A stretch of 10,699 bases of DNA. Source: Candidatus Rokuibacteriota bacterium. Its GTDB lineage: Bacteria; Methylomirabilota; Methylomirabilia; Rokubacteriales; JACOUJ01. The notes beneath the pieces are model-generated. The model was given only the letters and a program-made list of their open reading frames with translations. It was not told the DNA's origin and searched no databases. The stretch is taken from the NCBI GenBank assembly GCA_016177865.1, contig JACOUJ010000277.1:1-10699 (forward strand), in the 5' to 3' direction. This document shows positions 1 through 5,258 of this stretch, in pieces (within the stretch, counting starts at the first letter, position 1; every line of letters begins with the position of its first letter). The translations under genes and the position numbers were made by a program.

Positions 1-62
1 GCTGCTTTGGACTTCGGATTTCCCGTCTTCGGCCAGTTTTTTATCGCCCGTTTCTTTTCCAT
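1..62 (-). CDS. Partial Lys-rich ORF leaving the window
   Basis: An ATG at 60-62 on the minus strand opens a frame that stays open to the window edge. It encodes about 20 residues rich in Lys (MEKKRAIKNW...). I recognise no family. The support is a well-placed minus-strand promoter (TTGACG, 18-nt spacer, TATCCT) whose predicted start site lies about 4 nt upstream of the ATG, so the transcript would be nearly leaderless. There is no convincing Shine-Dalgarno sequence. The visible piece is too short for codon-bias evidence, so this is a tentative call. Confidence 0.3.
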   Translation of the reverse strand, partial: MEKKRAIKNWPKTGNPKSKA

Positions 63-72
63 CGCCACGGCG

Positions 73-102
73 AGGATAGCAAGCCAGGCGAGGGGCCGTC
101 AA
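73..102 (-). promoter_or_regulatory. Sigma70-like promoter for the left-edge ORF
   Basis: Read on the minus strand, TTGACG (97-102) is followed after 18 nt by TATCCT (73-78). The predicted start is near 66, just ahead of the ATG at 62. A second TTGACG lies 12 nt further upstream (109-114). Pattern match only. Confidence 0.4.
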
Positions 103-125
103 GAGGTCCGTCAACAGAGAAGTGG

Positions 126-131
126 TACAAT
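126..131 (+). promoter_or_regulatory. -10 element of the tRNA promoter
   Basis: TACAAT matches the -10 consensus at five of six positions and ends 11 nt before the mature tRNA 5' end. That fits a start near 138 and a short 5' leader. No good -35 hexamer is visible at the expected spacing. Confidence 0.4.
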
Positions 132-142
132 CAAGTCCGCGC

Positions 143-219
143 GCCCCCGTAGCTCAGGTGGACAGAGCAGCGGTTTCCTAAACCGTGGGCCGGGTGTTCG
201 AGTCACCCCGGGGGCACCA
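143..219 (+). tRNA. tRNA-Arg (CCU anticodon), CCA encoded
   Basis: A full cloverleaf can be folded by eye. The acceptor stem pairs GCCCCCG (143-149) with CGGGGGC (209-215), with discriminator A216 and CCA encoded at 217-219. The D arm is GCTC/GAGC. The anticodon arm carries loop TTCCTAA, which gives anticodon CCT and reads AGG (Arg). The variable region has 5 nt. The T arm is GGGTG-TTCGAGT-CACCC (192-208). This tRNA decodes a rare Arg codon in high-GC genomes. The gene stands alone, and its 3' end is 19 nt from the convergent stop of the DUF6306-like gene. No integrase or attachment repeat is visible next to it. Confidence 0.97.
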
Positions 220-238
220 ATGCTTTCGCGGACCATGA

Positions 239-646
239 TCACCCAAGGGACTCCGCCAGTTTATCGCACGCGCTGATGTTGGTAAGGTGGCGGGCCTTCA
301 TCTCCTTCAGGAAGTCGGCGACAGACGCGGGCGGAGTCTCCCCCAGCAGGGCGTCGAGCCGCTTGACGACCCACATCTGCCCCCGGTTCAGGAGCTTGAG
401 CCGGGCGGCGAGGGTGGGCTCGCCCATCACCTTTTCGGCGAAGTCCCCCTTCTTCTCCGACATGACCCCGCCGAGGGTCTTGATCGAGCGGGCGAGCCCC
501 GCACACGACCAGGCCTCGTCGTCCCGGACCTGCGGGAAGAGTCTTTGCATCTCCGGGGTACTCGCCTCCGGAATGAGTCGCGAGAGGGTCTCGACACCGG
601 CGCGTTCCGCCTCGAGGAGTTCATTCAGCCGGTCAACGATGGTCAT
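239..646 (-). CDS. DUF6306-like small helical protein
   Basis: The product is a 135-aa, soluble and mostly alpha-helical protein. The N-terminus (LNELLEAERAGVETL) and the later acidic segment RDDEAWSCAGL resemble the ferritin-like four-helix proteins annotated as DUF6306. That assignment is from recall and has not been checked by search. Glu and His residues spaced along helices could bind metal, but no canonical ExxH pair is obvious. The start at 646 is supported by a strong Shine-Dalgarno (GGGAGGA, 6-nt spacer). Its stop is 19 nt from the convergent tRNA, and the TVP38 gene lies 145 nt upstream on the same strand. Function is unknown; a ferritin-like or stress role is inference. Confidence 0.8.
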   Translation of the reverse strand: MTIVDRLNELLEAERAGVETLSRLIPEASTPEMQRLFPQVRDDEAWSCAGLARSIKTLGGVMSEKKGDFAEKVMGEPTLAARLKLLNRGQMWVVKRLDALLGETPPASVADFLKEMKARHLTNISACDKLAESLG

Positions 647-791
647 GTCGTTCCTCCCACAGAGTGCTGCCCGCTAGTGCGACTTCTGGTGGTAGTAGCG
701 GTGCTGGTTGTTTCACGGCTTCAGCTTACTCACTCTCGCGTCCTCTCACAAGGGTAAATTGACCCGGCGTTTGTCAAGCTCCTAATCTCCC

Positions 792-1403
792 TCAGCGTGG
801 CGGCCGGCGCCTGACCCACGCCAGGATTTGCGCCCGATAGCAATAGCCGAGGAACGCTGTGATCGCGGCAACCAGAGTGATCACCGCCAGCTCGCCCCAG
901 GCCCGAGTCCCCGCCTTGCTGCCCTCGAGTGTCAGAAACCACGTGCCCGGCGCGCGCGCCAGGGTCGTAACGATGAAAAACGTCTGGGCGGAAAGCTGGC
1001 TCGCTCCGAACACATAGCCGAGGACGTCTTTTGGAAATCCGGGGATGACGTACAGCACGAATGCCACCGCCGGCCCGCCCCGCGCCGTGAAGCGCGCGAG
1101 ACGGGTGTACCGCGTTTTGCCGAGGAGCCAGAAGAGAAACCGCTTCCCCAAAACGTGTCCGATCCCGAAAGTCGCCATCGTGCCGAGGGTGAGCCCAACC
1201 ATGGAGTAGATGAAACCGAGCGAGGCGCCGAACAGAAATCCTCCGACGATGCCCGTCAGCTCCCCCGGGATCACAAAGAGGATCACCTGCACGGCCTGGA
1301 GCGCGACGAAGACGGCCGGCCCCCAGACCCCCCAGCCCCGGAGATACTCCGAGAGTGCCGCGCGATTCGTAAGAAGGGTCCACAGAGCGCGAGGGTCGGG
1401 CAT
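792..1403 (-). CDS. TVP38/TMEM64 (VTT domain) family membrane protein
   Basis: The product is a 203-aa integral inner-membrane protein of the DedA/TVP38 superfamily, whose members are implicated in lipid scrambling and envelope homeostasis. The signature parts are visible: the re-entrant segment PGELTGIVGGFLFGASLG (about residues 46-63) and the second half-repeat VIPGFPKDVLGYVFGAS, with its conserved PG..D...Y..G pattern. About five or six hydrophobic segments run through to a basic tail (RRRPPR). I chose the ATG at 1403. A longer frame from a GTG at 1538 exists, but its first 45 residues are Cys/Arg-rich and overlap a better-biased ORF in another frame. No clear Shine-Dalgarno precedes 1403. 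It begins 17 nt after the stop of the upstream small ORF, so translational reinitiation is possible. The substrate is unknown. Confidence 0.85.
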   Translation of the reverse strand: MPDPRALWTLLTNRAALSEYLRGWGVWGPAVFVALQAVQVILFVIPGELTGIVGGFLFGASLGFIYSMVGLTLGTMATFGIGHVLGKRFLFWLLGKTRYTRLARFTARGGPAVAFVLYVIPGFPKDVLGYVFGASQLSAQTFFIVTTLARAPGTWFLTLEGSKAGTRAWGELAVITLVAAITAFLGYCYRAQILAWVRRRPPR

Positions 1404-1420
1404 GACGTGGGAGTCGGGCG

Positions 1421-1540
1421 TCAGGGGCCAATCCAGTTGCCGTCGACAGAGAAGGCTTGGTCGGCGGCTGCGGCACTGGGGCAGACCGATAGCGCGACAA
1501 GCAAAGGCGGGACGAGCCGTTGCCGCATGGTCGTACACAT
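1421..1540 (-). CDS. Signal-peptide-like 39-aa ORF upstream of TVP38
   Basis: The frame reads MCTTMRQRLVPPLLVALS followed by a Cys/Ala-rich cleavage-like region (PSAAAAD) and about 13 mature residues ending in NWIGP. Basic N-terminus, hydrophobic core and Ala-rich cleavage region are all present. Third positions are mostly G/C, which the overlapping TVP38-frame extension lacks. The stop is 17 nt before the TVP38 ATG. A promoter (1548-1578) would start transcription about 1 nt ahead of this ATG, which suggests leaderless translation. It could be the 5' remnant of a truncated secreted-protein gene, or a leader ORF that couples to TVP38. No family is recognised. Confidence 0.45.
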   Translation of the reverse strand: MCTTMRQRLVPPLLVALSVCPSAAAADQAFSVDGNWIGP

Positions 1541-1547
1541 GACGGCT

Positions 1548-1578
1548 ATACTACGGGGGAATCGAGATGAACTGTCAA
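1548..1578 (-). promoter_or_regulatory. Promoter for the small ORF/TVP38 unit
   Basis: On the minus strand, TTGACA (1573-1578) has a 19-nt spacer to TAGTAT (1548-1553), giving a predicted start near 1541, next to the ATG at 1540. It is divergent from the plus-strand promoter at 1607, and the two -35 boxes are only about 28 nt apart. Confidence 0.5.
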
Positions 1579-1606
1579 GGATTGCTTTTGGGGACTGCCT
1601 TCCCAC

Positions 1607-1635
1607 TTGACAGAGCTCTGCACCTGGAGTTAACT
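1607..1635 (+). promoter_or_regulatory. Promoter of the structured leader before the dioxygenase
   Basis: A consensus TTGACA (1607-1612), a 17-nt spacer and TTAACT (1630-1635) predict a start near 1642. That is where the run of RNA hairpins begins. The -35 is perfect and the -10 is weak (3 of 6), which is compatible with activation or regulation. Confidence 0.5.
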
Positions 1636-1641
1636 AGAAAT

Positions 1642-1865
1642 GACGGAGATGGCGCCGTCTCCTGTCGTGGCAGTGACCATCGGAGGGTTGAGTGATGGAG
1701 ACTCCACCGGACTCTGCAGGGCGCCATCGGGTTGCGCCCGTCGCGCCCGCCTGATGGCGCCGCAGTCGAGAGAACGTGAATATCCCGGCTCGTGCTGGGA
1801 AGCGCACAGCTAAGGCTGTGCCGGATGCCCGGTGGAGGGGGTGACCCCCACCGGGCTTGATTTTT
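1642..1865 (+). ncRNA. Structured leader or terminated small RNA, family not recognised
   Basis: No protein gene is supported here, but the strand is dense in helices. Hairpin 1: GGAGATG/CGTCTCC around GCGC (1645-1662). Hairpin 2: GGCGCCATC (1720-1728) with GATGGCGCC (1753-1761), extended by CTGC (1714-1717) with GCAG (1762-1765). Hairpin 3: CCCGGC-TCGT-GCTGGG (1784-1799). Hairpin 4: GCACAGC-TAAG-GCTGTGC (1804-1821). The last is a terminator stem (1827-1856). Alternative pairings exist. GATGGCGCC also occurs at 1648-1656 and can compete for 1720-1728. CTCCACCGG (1702-1710) is the exact complement of CCGGTGGAG (1829-1837), the 5' arm of the terminator, and so could act as an antiterminator. 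Either a cis-acting attenuator or riboswitch for the dioxygenase, or a discrete sRNA, fits. It matches no riboswitch consensus I know. Confidence 0.55.
1827..1865 (+). terminator. Intrinsic terminator before the dioxygenase gene
   Basis: GCCCGGTGG (1827-1835) pairs perfectly with CCACCGGGC (1848-1856), an inner GGG/CCC extends the stem, and TTGATTTTT (1857-1865) follows. It ends 54 nt before the dioxygenase start, so read-through is required if 1607-1635 is the only promoter. The 5' arm has an alternative partner at 1702-1710. Confidence 0.75.
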
Positions 1866-1919
1866 CCCAGCGCCGGCGAGCAACCTCGGTGTCATCCGAT
1901 CCCAGGAGGGGGCTACCGC

Positions 1920-2453
1920 ATGAAAGCGCTCATCTCTCGTAATCTCTGGCAGTGGGTGGAGGAGAACCGTTCCTCCTTCGAGCCACCCGTCGGTAACCGG
2001 GTTATCTGGGAGGATTCGCAGTTCACGGCCATGATTATCCGTGGCCCCAATGCCCGGCGTGACTTCCACGTGGATCCGTCGGACGAGATCTTCTACATGC
2101 TGAAGGGTGACATGAGCCTGGAATACATGGAAGACGGAAAACGCCGGGAAGAGGTCATCCGCGAAGGGGAGATGCTGCTCGTGCCGGCCTTCACCCCGCA
2201 CTCTCCGCACCGTCCCCCGGACACATGGGGCCTGGTGGTAGAGATCACGCGGACGCCGGATCAGGCCGAATCACTCCTGTGGTTCTGCGACCGCTGTGAT
2301 GCCCTGCTTCATGAAGTCACGATGCACGTTGCGGACATTGAGAAGGAGCTGAAGATCGCCATCGAACACTTCGACGCGAGGGTCGAGCTCCGCACCTGTC
2401 CCAAATGCGGGCATATCCAACCGGAGAAGCCCCCCGTCCCCCAGAGGCCCTGA
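1920..2453 (+). CDS. nbaC: 3-hydroxyanthranilate 3,4-dioxygenase
   Basis: The product is a 177-aa cupin-fold extradiol dioxygenase. The family uses non-haem Fe(II) and O2 to open 3-hydroxyanthranilate to 2-amino-3-carboxymuconate semialdehyde (ACMS), in tryptophan/2-nitrobenzoate degradation or quinolinate-NAD synthesis. Visible iron ligands are His50, Glu56 (in FHVDPSDE) and His94 (TPHSPHRP). Arg46, Arg98 and Glu108 correspond to the substrate-binding residues of the bacterial enzyme. The C-terminus carries two CxxC pairs (Cys123/126 and Cys160/163), the rubredoxin-like iron site typical of bacterial members and absent from the human enzyme. The length matches the family (about 175 aa). The ATG at 1920 has AGGAGG at 1904-1909. 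It stands alone on this strand behind a structured leader and terminator. An ACMSD-like amidohydrolase lies 1.8 kb away on the other strand. Confidence 0.93.
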   Translation: MKALISRNLWQWVEENRSSFEPPVGNRVIWEDSQFTAMIIRGPNARRDFHVDPSDEIFYMLKGDMSLEYMEDGKRREEVIREGEMLLVPAFTPHSPHRPPDTWGLVVEITRTPDQAESLLWFCDRCDALLHEVTMHVADIEKELKIAIEHFDARVELRTCPKCGHIQPEKPPVPQRP

Positions 2454-2471
2454 GATTGTAAGCGCGCGCGA

Positions 2472-2486
2472 CGGCCGCGAAGGCCG
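2472..2486. terminator. GC-rich hairpin between convergent genes
   Basis: CGGCC-GCGAA-GGCCG lies in the 38-nt gap between the convergent dioxygenase and CBS genes. There is no T tract on either side, so it is at best a weak bidirectional transcript end or an RNA 3'-stabilising hairpin. Confidence 0.3.
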
Positions 2487-2491
2487 CGGGC

Positions 2492-2944
2492 TCACCTCTC
2501 CGGTCGCGGTGATGTCTGTGGGGCCTGAAAGAGATATTCGCGCAGGTAGCGGATTTCCTCGCCCTTATCTTGCATGTCAACCCGAATGAGATCACGGATG
2601 GAAATCATGGACAGGAGACGTCCTTCGCTCACGACGGGTAGGTGACGGATGTTCGCCTGGTCCATCTTGCGCATCGCTGATTGGTAATCGTCATCGGCGT
2701 CAGCGACGACGATGTCGGTCGTCATCACGTCTTCGATCGGTGTCCGGGCAGGATCGAGGCCCCGGTCCACGACGCGCCTTACGACGTCCCGTTCCGAGAA
2801 CACCCCGACCATGCGTTCGCCGTCCAGCACAATGACAATTCCGACGTTGTGGGTGGCCATCACGTGGACGGCTTCGGTGACCACGACGCTCCGCTGAACC
2901 ATGAAGAGAAAGCCGTGCCGCATGATATCTCGGAGCTTTTTCAT
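2492..2944 (-). CDS. CBS-pair domain protein
   Basis: The product is a 150-aa cytoplasmic protein made almost entirely of two CBS motifs (a Bateman module). The first spans about residues 8-60 (IMRHGFLFMVQRSVVVTEAV to VGVFSERDVVRRVV). The second spans about residues 72-122 (VMTTDIVVADADDD to MISIRDLIR). Each ends in the typical ERD/RD...R element seen in adenosine-nucleotide-binding CBS pairs. No catalytic or DNA-binding domain is attached, so it probably regulates a partner in response to ligand or energy charge. The start is supported by GGAGGA 9 nt before the ATG. It follows the four-TM membrane protein gene by 74 nt on the same strand and may be cotranscribed with it. Confidence 0.9.
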   Translation of the reverse strand: MKKLRDIMRHGFLFMVQRSVVVTEAVHVMATHNVGIVIVLDGERMVGVFSERDVVRRVVDRGLDPARTPIEDVMTTDIVVADADDDYQSAMRKMDQANIRHLPVVSEGRLLSMISIRDLIRVDMQDKGEEIRYLREYLFQAPQTSPRPER

Positions 2945-3018
2945 TGCTCAGAGTCCTCCTGAGACGCAATCACGCCGGGCCGCTCCCACTCGGAGTCGGC
3001 TTCAGACAGGCGTGAGGA

Positions 3019-3546
3019 CTACGGCCGTATCGTCAAATGAGGATGTCGGCGCCAGAAATATCCACCCATGGCGGCCGCGGCAAGGAGATTCCCGAGGAGG
3101 ATCTCCTGCCAAGCAAGGGCGCGGAGAATCACTTCCGAGAAGAGCATGGCTGCCACGAGAAACCCGAACTCGAACACGACAAAGAGGAGCAAAATGCCGA
3201 ATCCCAAGTCCGGCTTCCGCTCCGCTGCCACAAGGAGCCGCGACACGACTCCGCCGATCACACAGAAGACGAGCCAATGGACCCAAGTGTAGACCAGAAC
3301 CAATTGAAACGAAGGCGGAAGAGTTTCCGGCGAGGGGAGCGTCCCTCCCCGTTGGAAGAGCACGGTTCCGAGGACGGTGGGGGTATAGAAGGGTCGCCCT
3401 TTGATCGTGTCAAGGAGGAGGAACCAGACGGCGATCGTGGTCGCTCCGATCGTGCCGGCCACAATGCCATCCTGGTACAGATTGGAGCTTTCTCCAGAGT
3501 CGCTTTCTGCGGGAGCCGAGCCCGCTGCGCTAAGCTGAGCGTCCAT
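3019..3546 (-). CDS. Four-TM conserved hypothetical membrane protein
   Basis: The product is a 175-aa protein. A polar, Ser/Glu-rich N-terminus (about 24 residues) is followed by hydrophobic segments near residues 27-45, 80-103, 113-137 and 142-162, then a basic tail (WRRHPHL) that suggests a cytoplasmic C-terminus. The motif DTIKGRPFYTPTVLGTVLF between TM1 and TM2 resembles a recurrent family of uncharacterised environmental membrane proteins, but I cannot name a domain. The start at 3546 is chosen for its Shine-Dalgarno (AAAGGAG, 5-6 nt spacer). A longer frame upstream (to 3648) lacks one. It probably shares a transcript with the CBS gene 74 nt downstream. Promoter-like boxes lie about 190-270 nt upstream. 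Confidence 0.75.
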   Translation of the reverse strand: MDAQLSAAGSAPAESDSGESSNLYQDGIVAGTIGATTIAVWFLLLDTIKGRPFYTPTVLGTVLFQRGGTLPSPETLPPSFQLVLVYTWVHWLVFCVIGGVVSRLLVAAERKPDLGFGILLLFVVFEFGFLVAAMLFSEVILRALAWQEILLGNLLAAAAMGGYFWRRHPHLTIRP

Positions 3547-3742
3547 GACACACTCCTTTCCAGGCGTCCCGGATCCCTTGAGAAGGCTCACAGACAGGGT
3601 TTTCGATCCTGAGGACATGGGCGACGCACAGACGGAGGCAAGAACCATCAGCGTGGTGTGGGGGAGTGCGGGAAGACTGTCTAGGGACCCGATGCAGGGG
3701 CATCACTGCCTCCCCGAGGGTCAGATAATGAGCTTTAGAACC

Positions 3743-3772
3743 AGTCTAGGGGCGAATCCGGGAGACTGTCAA
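3743..3772 (-). promoter_or_regulatory. Promoter-like pair upstream of the membrane protein gene
   Basis: On the minus strand, TTGACA (3767-3772), an 18-nt spacer and TAGACT (3743-3748) predict a start near 3736 and a 5' UTR of about 190 nt before the ATG at 3546. Both hexamers lie inside the repeated 11-bp boxes. Confidence 0.45.
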
Positions 3773-3820
3773 GGGGATACTGCCCCCCCCAATGAAGGTT
3801 TGACGGGGGGATTTCCAGGG

Positions 3821-3850
3821 ACTCCAGGCGGGACGGAGGGGCGCTGTCAA
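3821..3850 (-). promoter_or_regulatory. Second, weaker promoter-like pair
   Basis: On the minus strand, TTGACA (3845-3850) has an 18-nt spacer to TGGAGT (3821-3826), a poor -10. The arrangement repeats the neighbouring 3743-3772 pair, so this may be a degraded duplicate. Confidence 0.25.
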
Positions 3851-3871
3851 GGGGCAACCCCGAATCTCATC

Positions 3872-4138
3872 TTAGCGGGCGATCATATACCCAAGCGAGC
3901 GGAGATAATTGTCCGTTGTGGGTTCTCGTCGGCGGTCCTTCCCGCGCCGATCCGGTTCATACGGCTGGAAGGACTCTCGCCTCTCTGTTCGCCTCCGGTC
4001 GAGAATTACCCTCACCTCCTTCTCCTGTGAGAAGTGGTTCGACAGATAGTCGTAGAGGCCGAGTCGGTCTCGCGCCACGATGAAGAGGAGGCGAACGTTG
4101 CCTCTCTCCCTGCGTTCCACCACCACCTGTTCACGCAT
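3872..4138 (-). CDS. 88-aa Arg/Glu-rich hypothetical protein
   Basis: The product is a small, very charged soluble protein with no recognised domain. Its N-terminal half (RLLFIVARDRLGLYDYLSNHF) looks folded, with a beta strand then a helix, as in alpha/beta receiver-like folds. It is followed by a strand (KEVRVILDRRR) and an arginine-rich stretch with repeated RR..RR motifs (RRRTERRES, DRRGKDRRRE), then a short aromatic helix (NYLRSLGYMI). A nucleic-acid or acidic-polymer contact is possible but not shown. The ATG at 4138 lies about 45 nt after a predicted promoter. The upstream GGGGGGG run is the only Shine-Dalgarno-like sequence, and a longer frame to 4216 would overlap the promoter. It follows the amidohydrolase stop by 96 nt. 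Confidence 0.65.
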   Translation of the reverse strand: MREQVVVERRERGNVRLLFIVARDRLGLYDYLSNHFSQEKEVRVILDRRRTERRESFQPYEPDRRGKDRRREPTTDNYLRSLGYMIAR

Positions 4139-4190
4139 CGCATGTCCCCCCCCCTCGGTCCCTCCCGAGGATCCGGCTGTGCCTGTGGTC

Positions 4191-4221
4191 AGTCTAGGGG
4201 GGTTCGGGGGGAGCATGTCAA
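4191..4221 (-). promoter_or_regulatory. Promoter of the 88-aa gene
   Basis: On the minus strand, TTGACA (4216-4221), a 19-nt spacer and TAGACT (4191-4196) lie directly after the amidohydrolase stop, with a predicted start near 4184. The -10 sits inside a copy of the 11-bp CAGTCTAGGGG box. Confidence 0.5.
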
Positions 4222-4234
4222 GTTTTTCAGGGCC

Positions 4235-5182
4235 CTACTTCGCCCCGAGCCCGAGAAGTGCCTGGGCGGTCTGGTCGAGGATGGCCGTCGCTTCTTTCTC
4301 CGAAAGGGCCTCCTCCACATACGTGACACAGCGCTGGAACTTCGGGCCGGCCAGGTAGGGGAAGTCGGTCCCCAGCATCAAACGGTCAGCGCCGAAAGAC
4401 TCGCAGGCGCAACGAAGCGATGCCGGATGGCAGTTCACGGTGTCGAACCACAATCGCTTGACAAAGGCGCTCGGCGGCCCGTCGATCGCGGGTGGCTCTC
4501 CTCTGAAGCGCATCCGCTCAGCGTGGTCATCGAGGCGCTGGAGCAGGAAGGGCAGGGTACCGCCCAGATGCGGCACAATGATGCGGATGCGCGGGTAGCG
4601 CGAGGTGAGTCCAGAGAAGACGAGACGGAGCGCTGTAACGGTGTCCTCGAACTGGGCGCCGACCATCCAGGTGAGTCCGTACTCAGCCGAATTAGGCCCG
4701 GCCCCCGCCCCGGCCGGATGAAGGAAGAGCACCACCGCGCGGCGATCCAACTCGGCAAAGAAGGGGTCGAACTCCGGGTCGTCGAGTGGCCTGCCGTTCA
4801 CCGAGCAAGCGACCGTCACCCCCACCATGCCCAAGGTACTCAGGCAGCGTTCCATTTCGGCAATGGCCGCTTCAACGTGAGGAAGCGGAACGCTGGCGAA
4901 GGCCGCAAAGCGCCCTCCATACCGCTTGCAGACATCGGCGTACAGATCATTGGCGAGGCGCGCGGTCTCGACAGCGTCGGCCTCCCTGGGGAGGTAGGGA
5001 GCCTGCGACCCAACCGACAGAACCTGAACATCAATCTTGGCGTTGTCGAACATCTCCACCCGTTCGGCCAGGGTGACCCCGGCGCCGGGAGCGAATCTCG
5101 CATCACGAGCCGGGCGCCCGAGGCGAGCCAGGCAGTCCATGTATTCGACTGGGAAATAGTGGGCGTGCACGTCAATCCTCAT
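4235..5182 (-). CDS. COG2159 amidohydrolase, ACMS decarboxylase-like
   Basis: The product is a 315-aa metal-dependent TIM-barrel hydrolase/decarboxylase of the Amidohydro_2 family. Members include ACMSD, which decarboxylates the dioxygenase product ACMS to 2-aminomuconate semialdehyde, as well as gamma-resorcylate-type and other decarboxylases. Candidate Zn ligands are all present: His6 and His8 (DVHAHYF), His155 (FLHPAG), His205 (VPHLGG) and Asp273 (GTDFPY). Arg41 in LAERVEMFDNAKIDVQVLS is placed like the substrate Arg of ACMSD. The length is close to ACMSD (about 335 aa). The start at 5182 has GGGAGG 5 nt upstream; a longer frame to 5239 would run through the promoter. The dioxygenase gene on the opposite strand supports the ACMSD reading, but other substrates remain possible. 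Confidence 0.85.
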   Translation of the reverse strand: MRIDVHAHYFPVEYMDCLARLGRPARDARFAPGAGVTLAERVEMFDNAKIDVQVLSVGSQAPYLPREADAVETARLANDLYADVCKRYGGRFAAFASVPLPHVEAAIAEMERCLSTLGMVGVTVACSVNGRPLDDPEFDPFFAELDRRAVVLFLHPAGAGAGPNSAEYGLTWMVGAQFEDTVTALRLVFSGLTSRYPRIRIIVPHLGGTLPFLLQRLDDHAERMRFRGEPPAIDGPPSAFVKRLWFDTVNCHPASLRCACESFGADRLMLGTDFPYLAGPKFQRCVTYVEEALSEKEATAILDQTAQALLGLGAK

Positions 5183-5229
5183 GTGCGCCTCCCTCGTCGG
5201 TGTCAGGCTTATCTTCCGGAGACACCGGG

Positions 5230-5258
5230 ACAGTAGCATGCGCGCCCTTCCCTGTCAA
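5230..5258 (-). promoter_or_regulatory. Promoter of the amidohydrolase gene
   Basis: On the minus strand, TTGACA (5253-5258), a 17-nt spacer and TACTGT (5230-5235) predict a start near 5223, about 40 nt before the ATG at 5182. The -35 overlaps a perfect inverted repeat. Confidence 0.5.

Larger units (their letters stand above)
3677..3854. repeat. Dispersed 11-bp boxes C(A/T)GTC(A/T)AGGG(G/A)
   Basis: The copies are CTGTCTAGGGA at 3677-3687, CAGTCTAGGGG at 3742-3752, CTGTCAAGGGG at 3766-3776 and CTGTCAAGGGG at 3844-3854. A fifth, CAGTCTAGGGG, lies at 4190-4200. All are in the same orientation. On the minus strand they read CCCCTTGACAG or CCCCTAGACTG, so each contains either a TTGACA (-35) or a TAGACT/TAGACA (-10-like) hexamer inside one shared flank. 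Confidence 0.6.
3547..3871. other. 325-nt gene-free stretch with repeated boxes
   Basis: I see no convincing protein gene here. The stretch holds four copies of an 11-bp box related to CTGTCAAGGGG, two minus-strand promoter-like pairs built from those boxes, a small hairpin GATGC-AGGG-GCATC (3691-3704), and a C8 homopolymer near 3783-3790. It probably acts as a regulatory region and long 5' UTR for the membrane-protein/CBS genes. Confidence 0.5.

Noticed and set aside
143..219. tRNA as an integration site of a mobile element
   Set aside because: No integrase gene and no direct repeat of the tRNA 3' end was seen elsewhere in the window.
7..276. Plus-strand 89-codon frame across the tRNA
   Set aside because: It reads straight through the tRNA gene, has no recognisable protein features, and the sequence is explained by the tRNA and a minus-strand promoter.
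748..777. Possible promoter for the DUF6306-like gene (TTGACA at 772-777, minus strand)
   Set aside because: No acceptable -10 hexamer occurs at 15-20 nt spacing.
1404..1538. GTG-started N-terminal extension of the TVP38 protein
   Set aside because: The 45 extra residues are Cys/Arg-rich and unlike the family, and another frame over the same bases has a signal peptide and better codon bias.
1575..2210. Minus-strand 211-codon frame
   Set aside because: It is antisense to the dioxygenase gene and the structured leader, with low-complexity composition and no family features.
4034..5236. Plus-strand 400-codon frame
   Set aside because: Although long, it is the antisense shadow of the amidohydrolase, whose metal ligands and ribosome-binding site are clear. 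Long antisense frames are common at this GC content.
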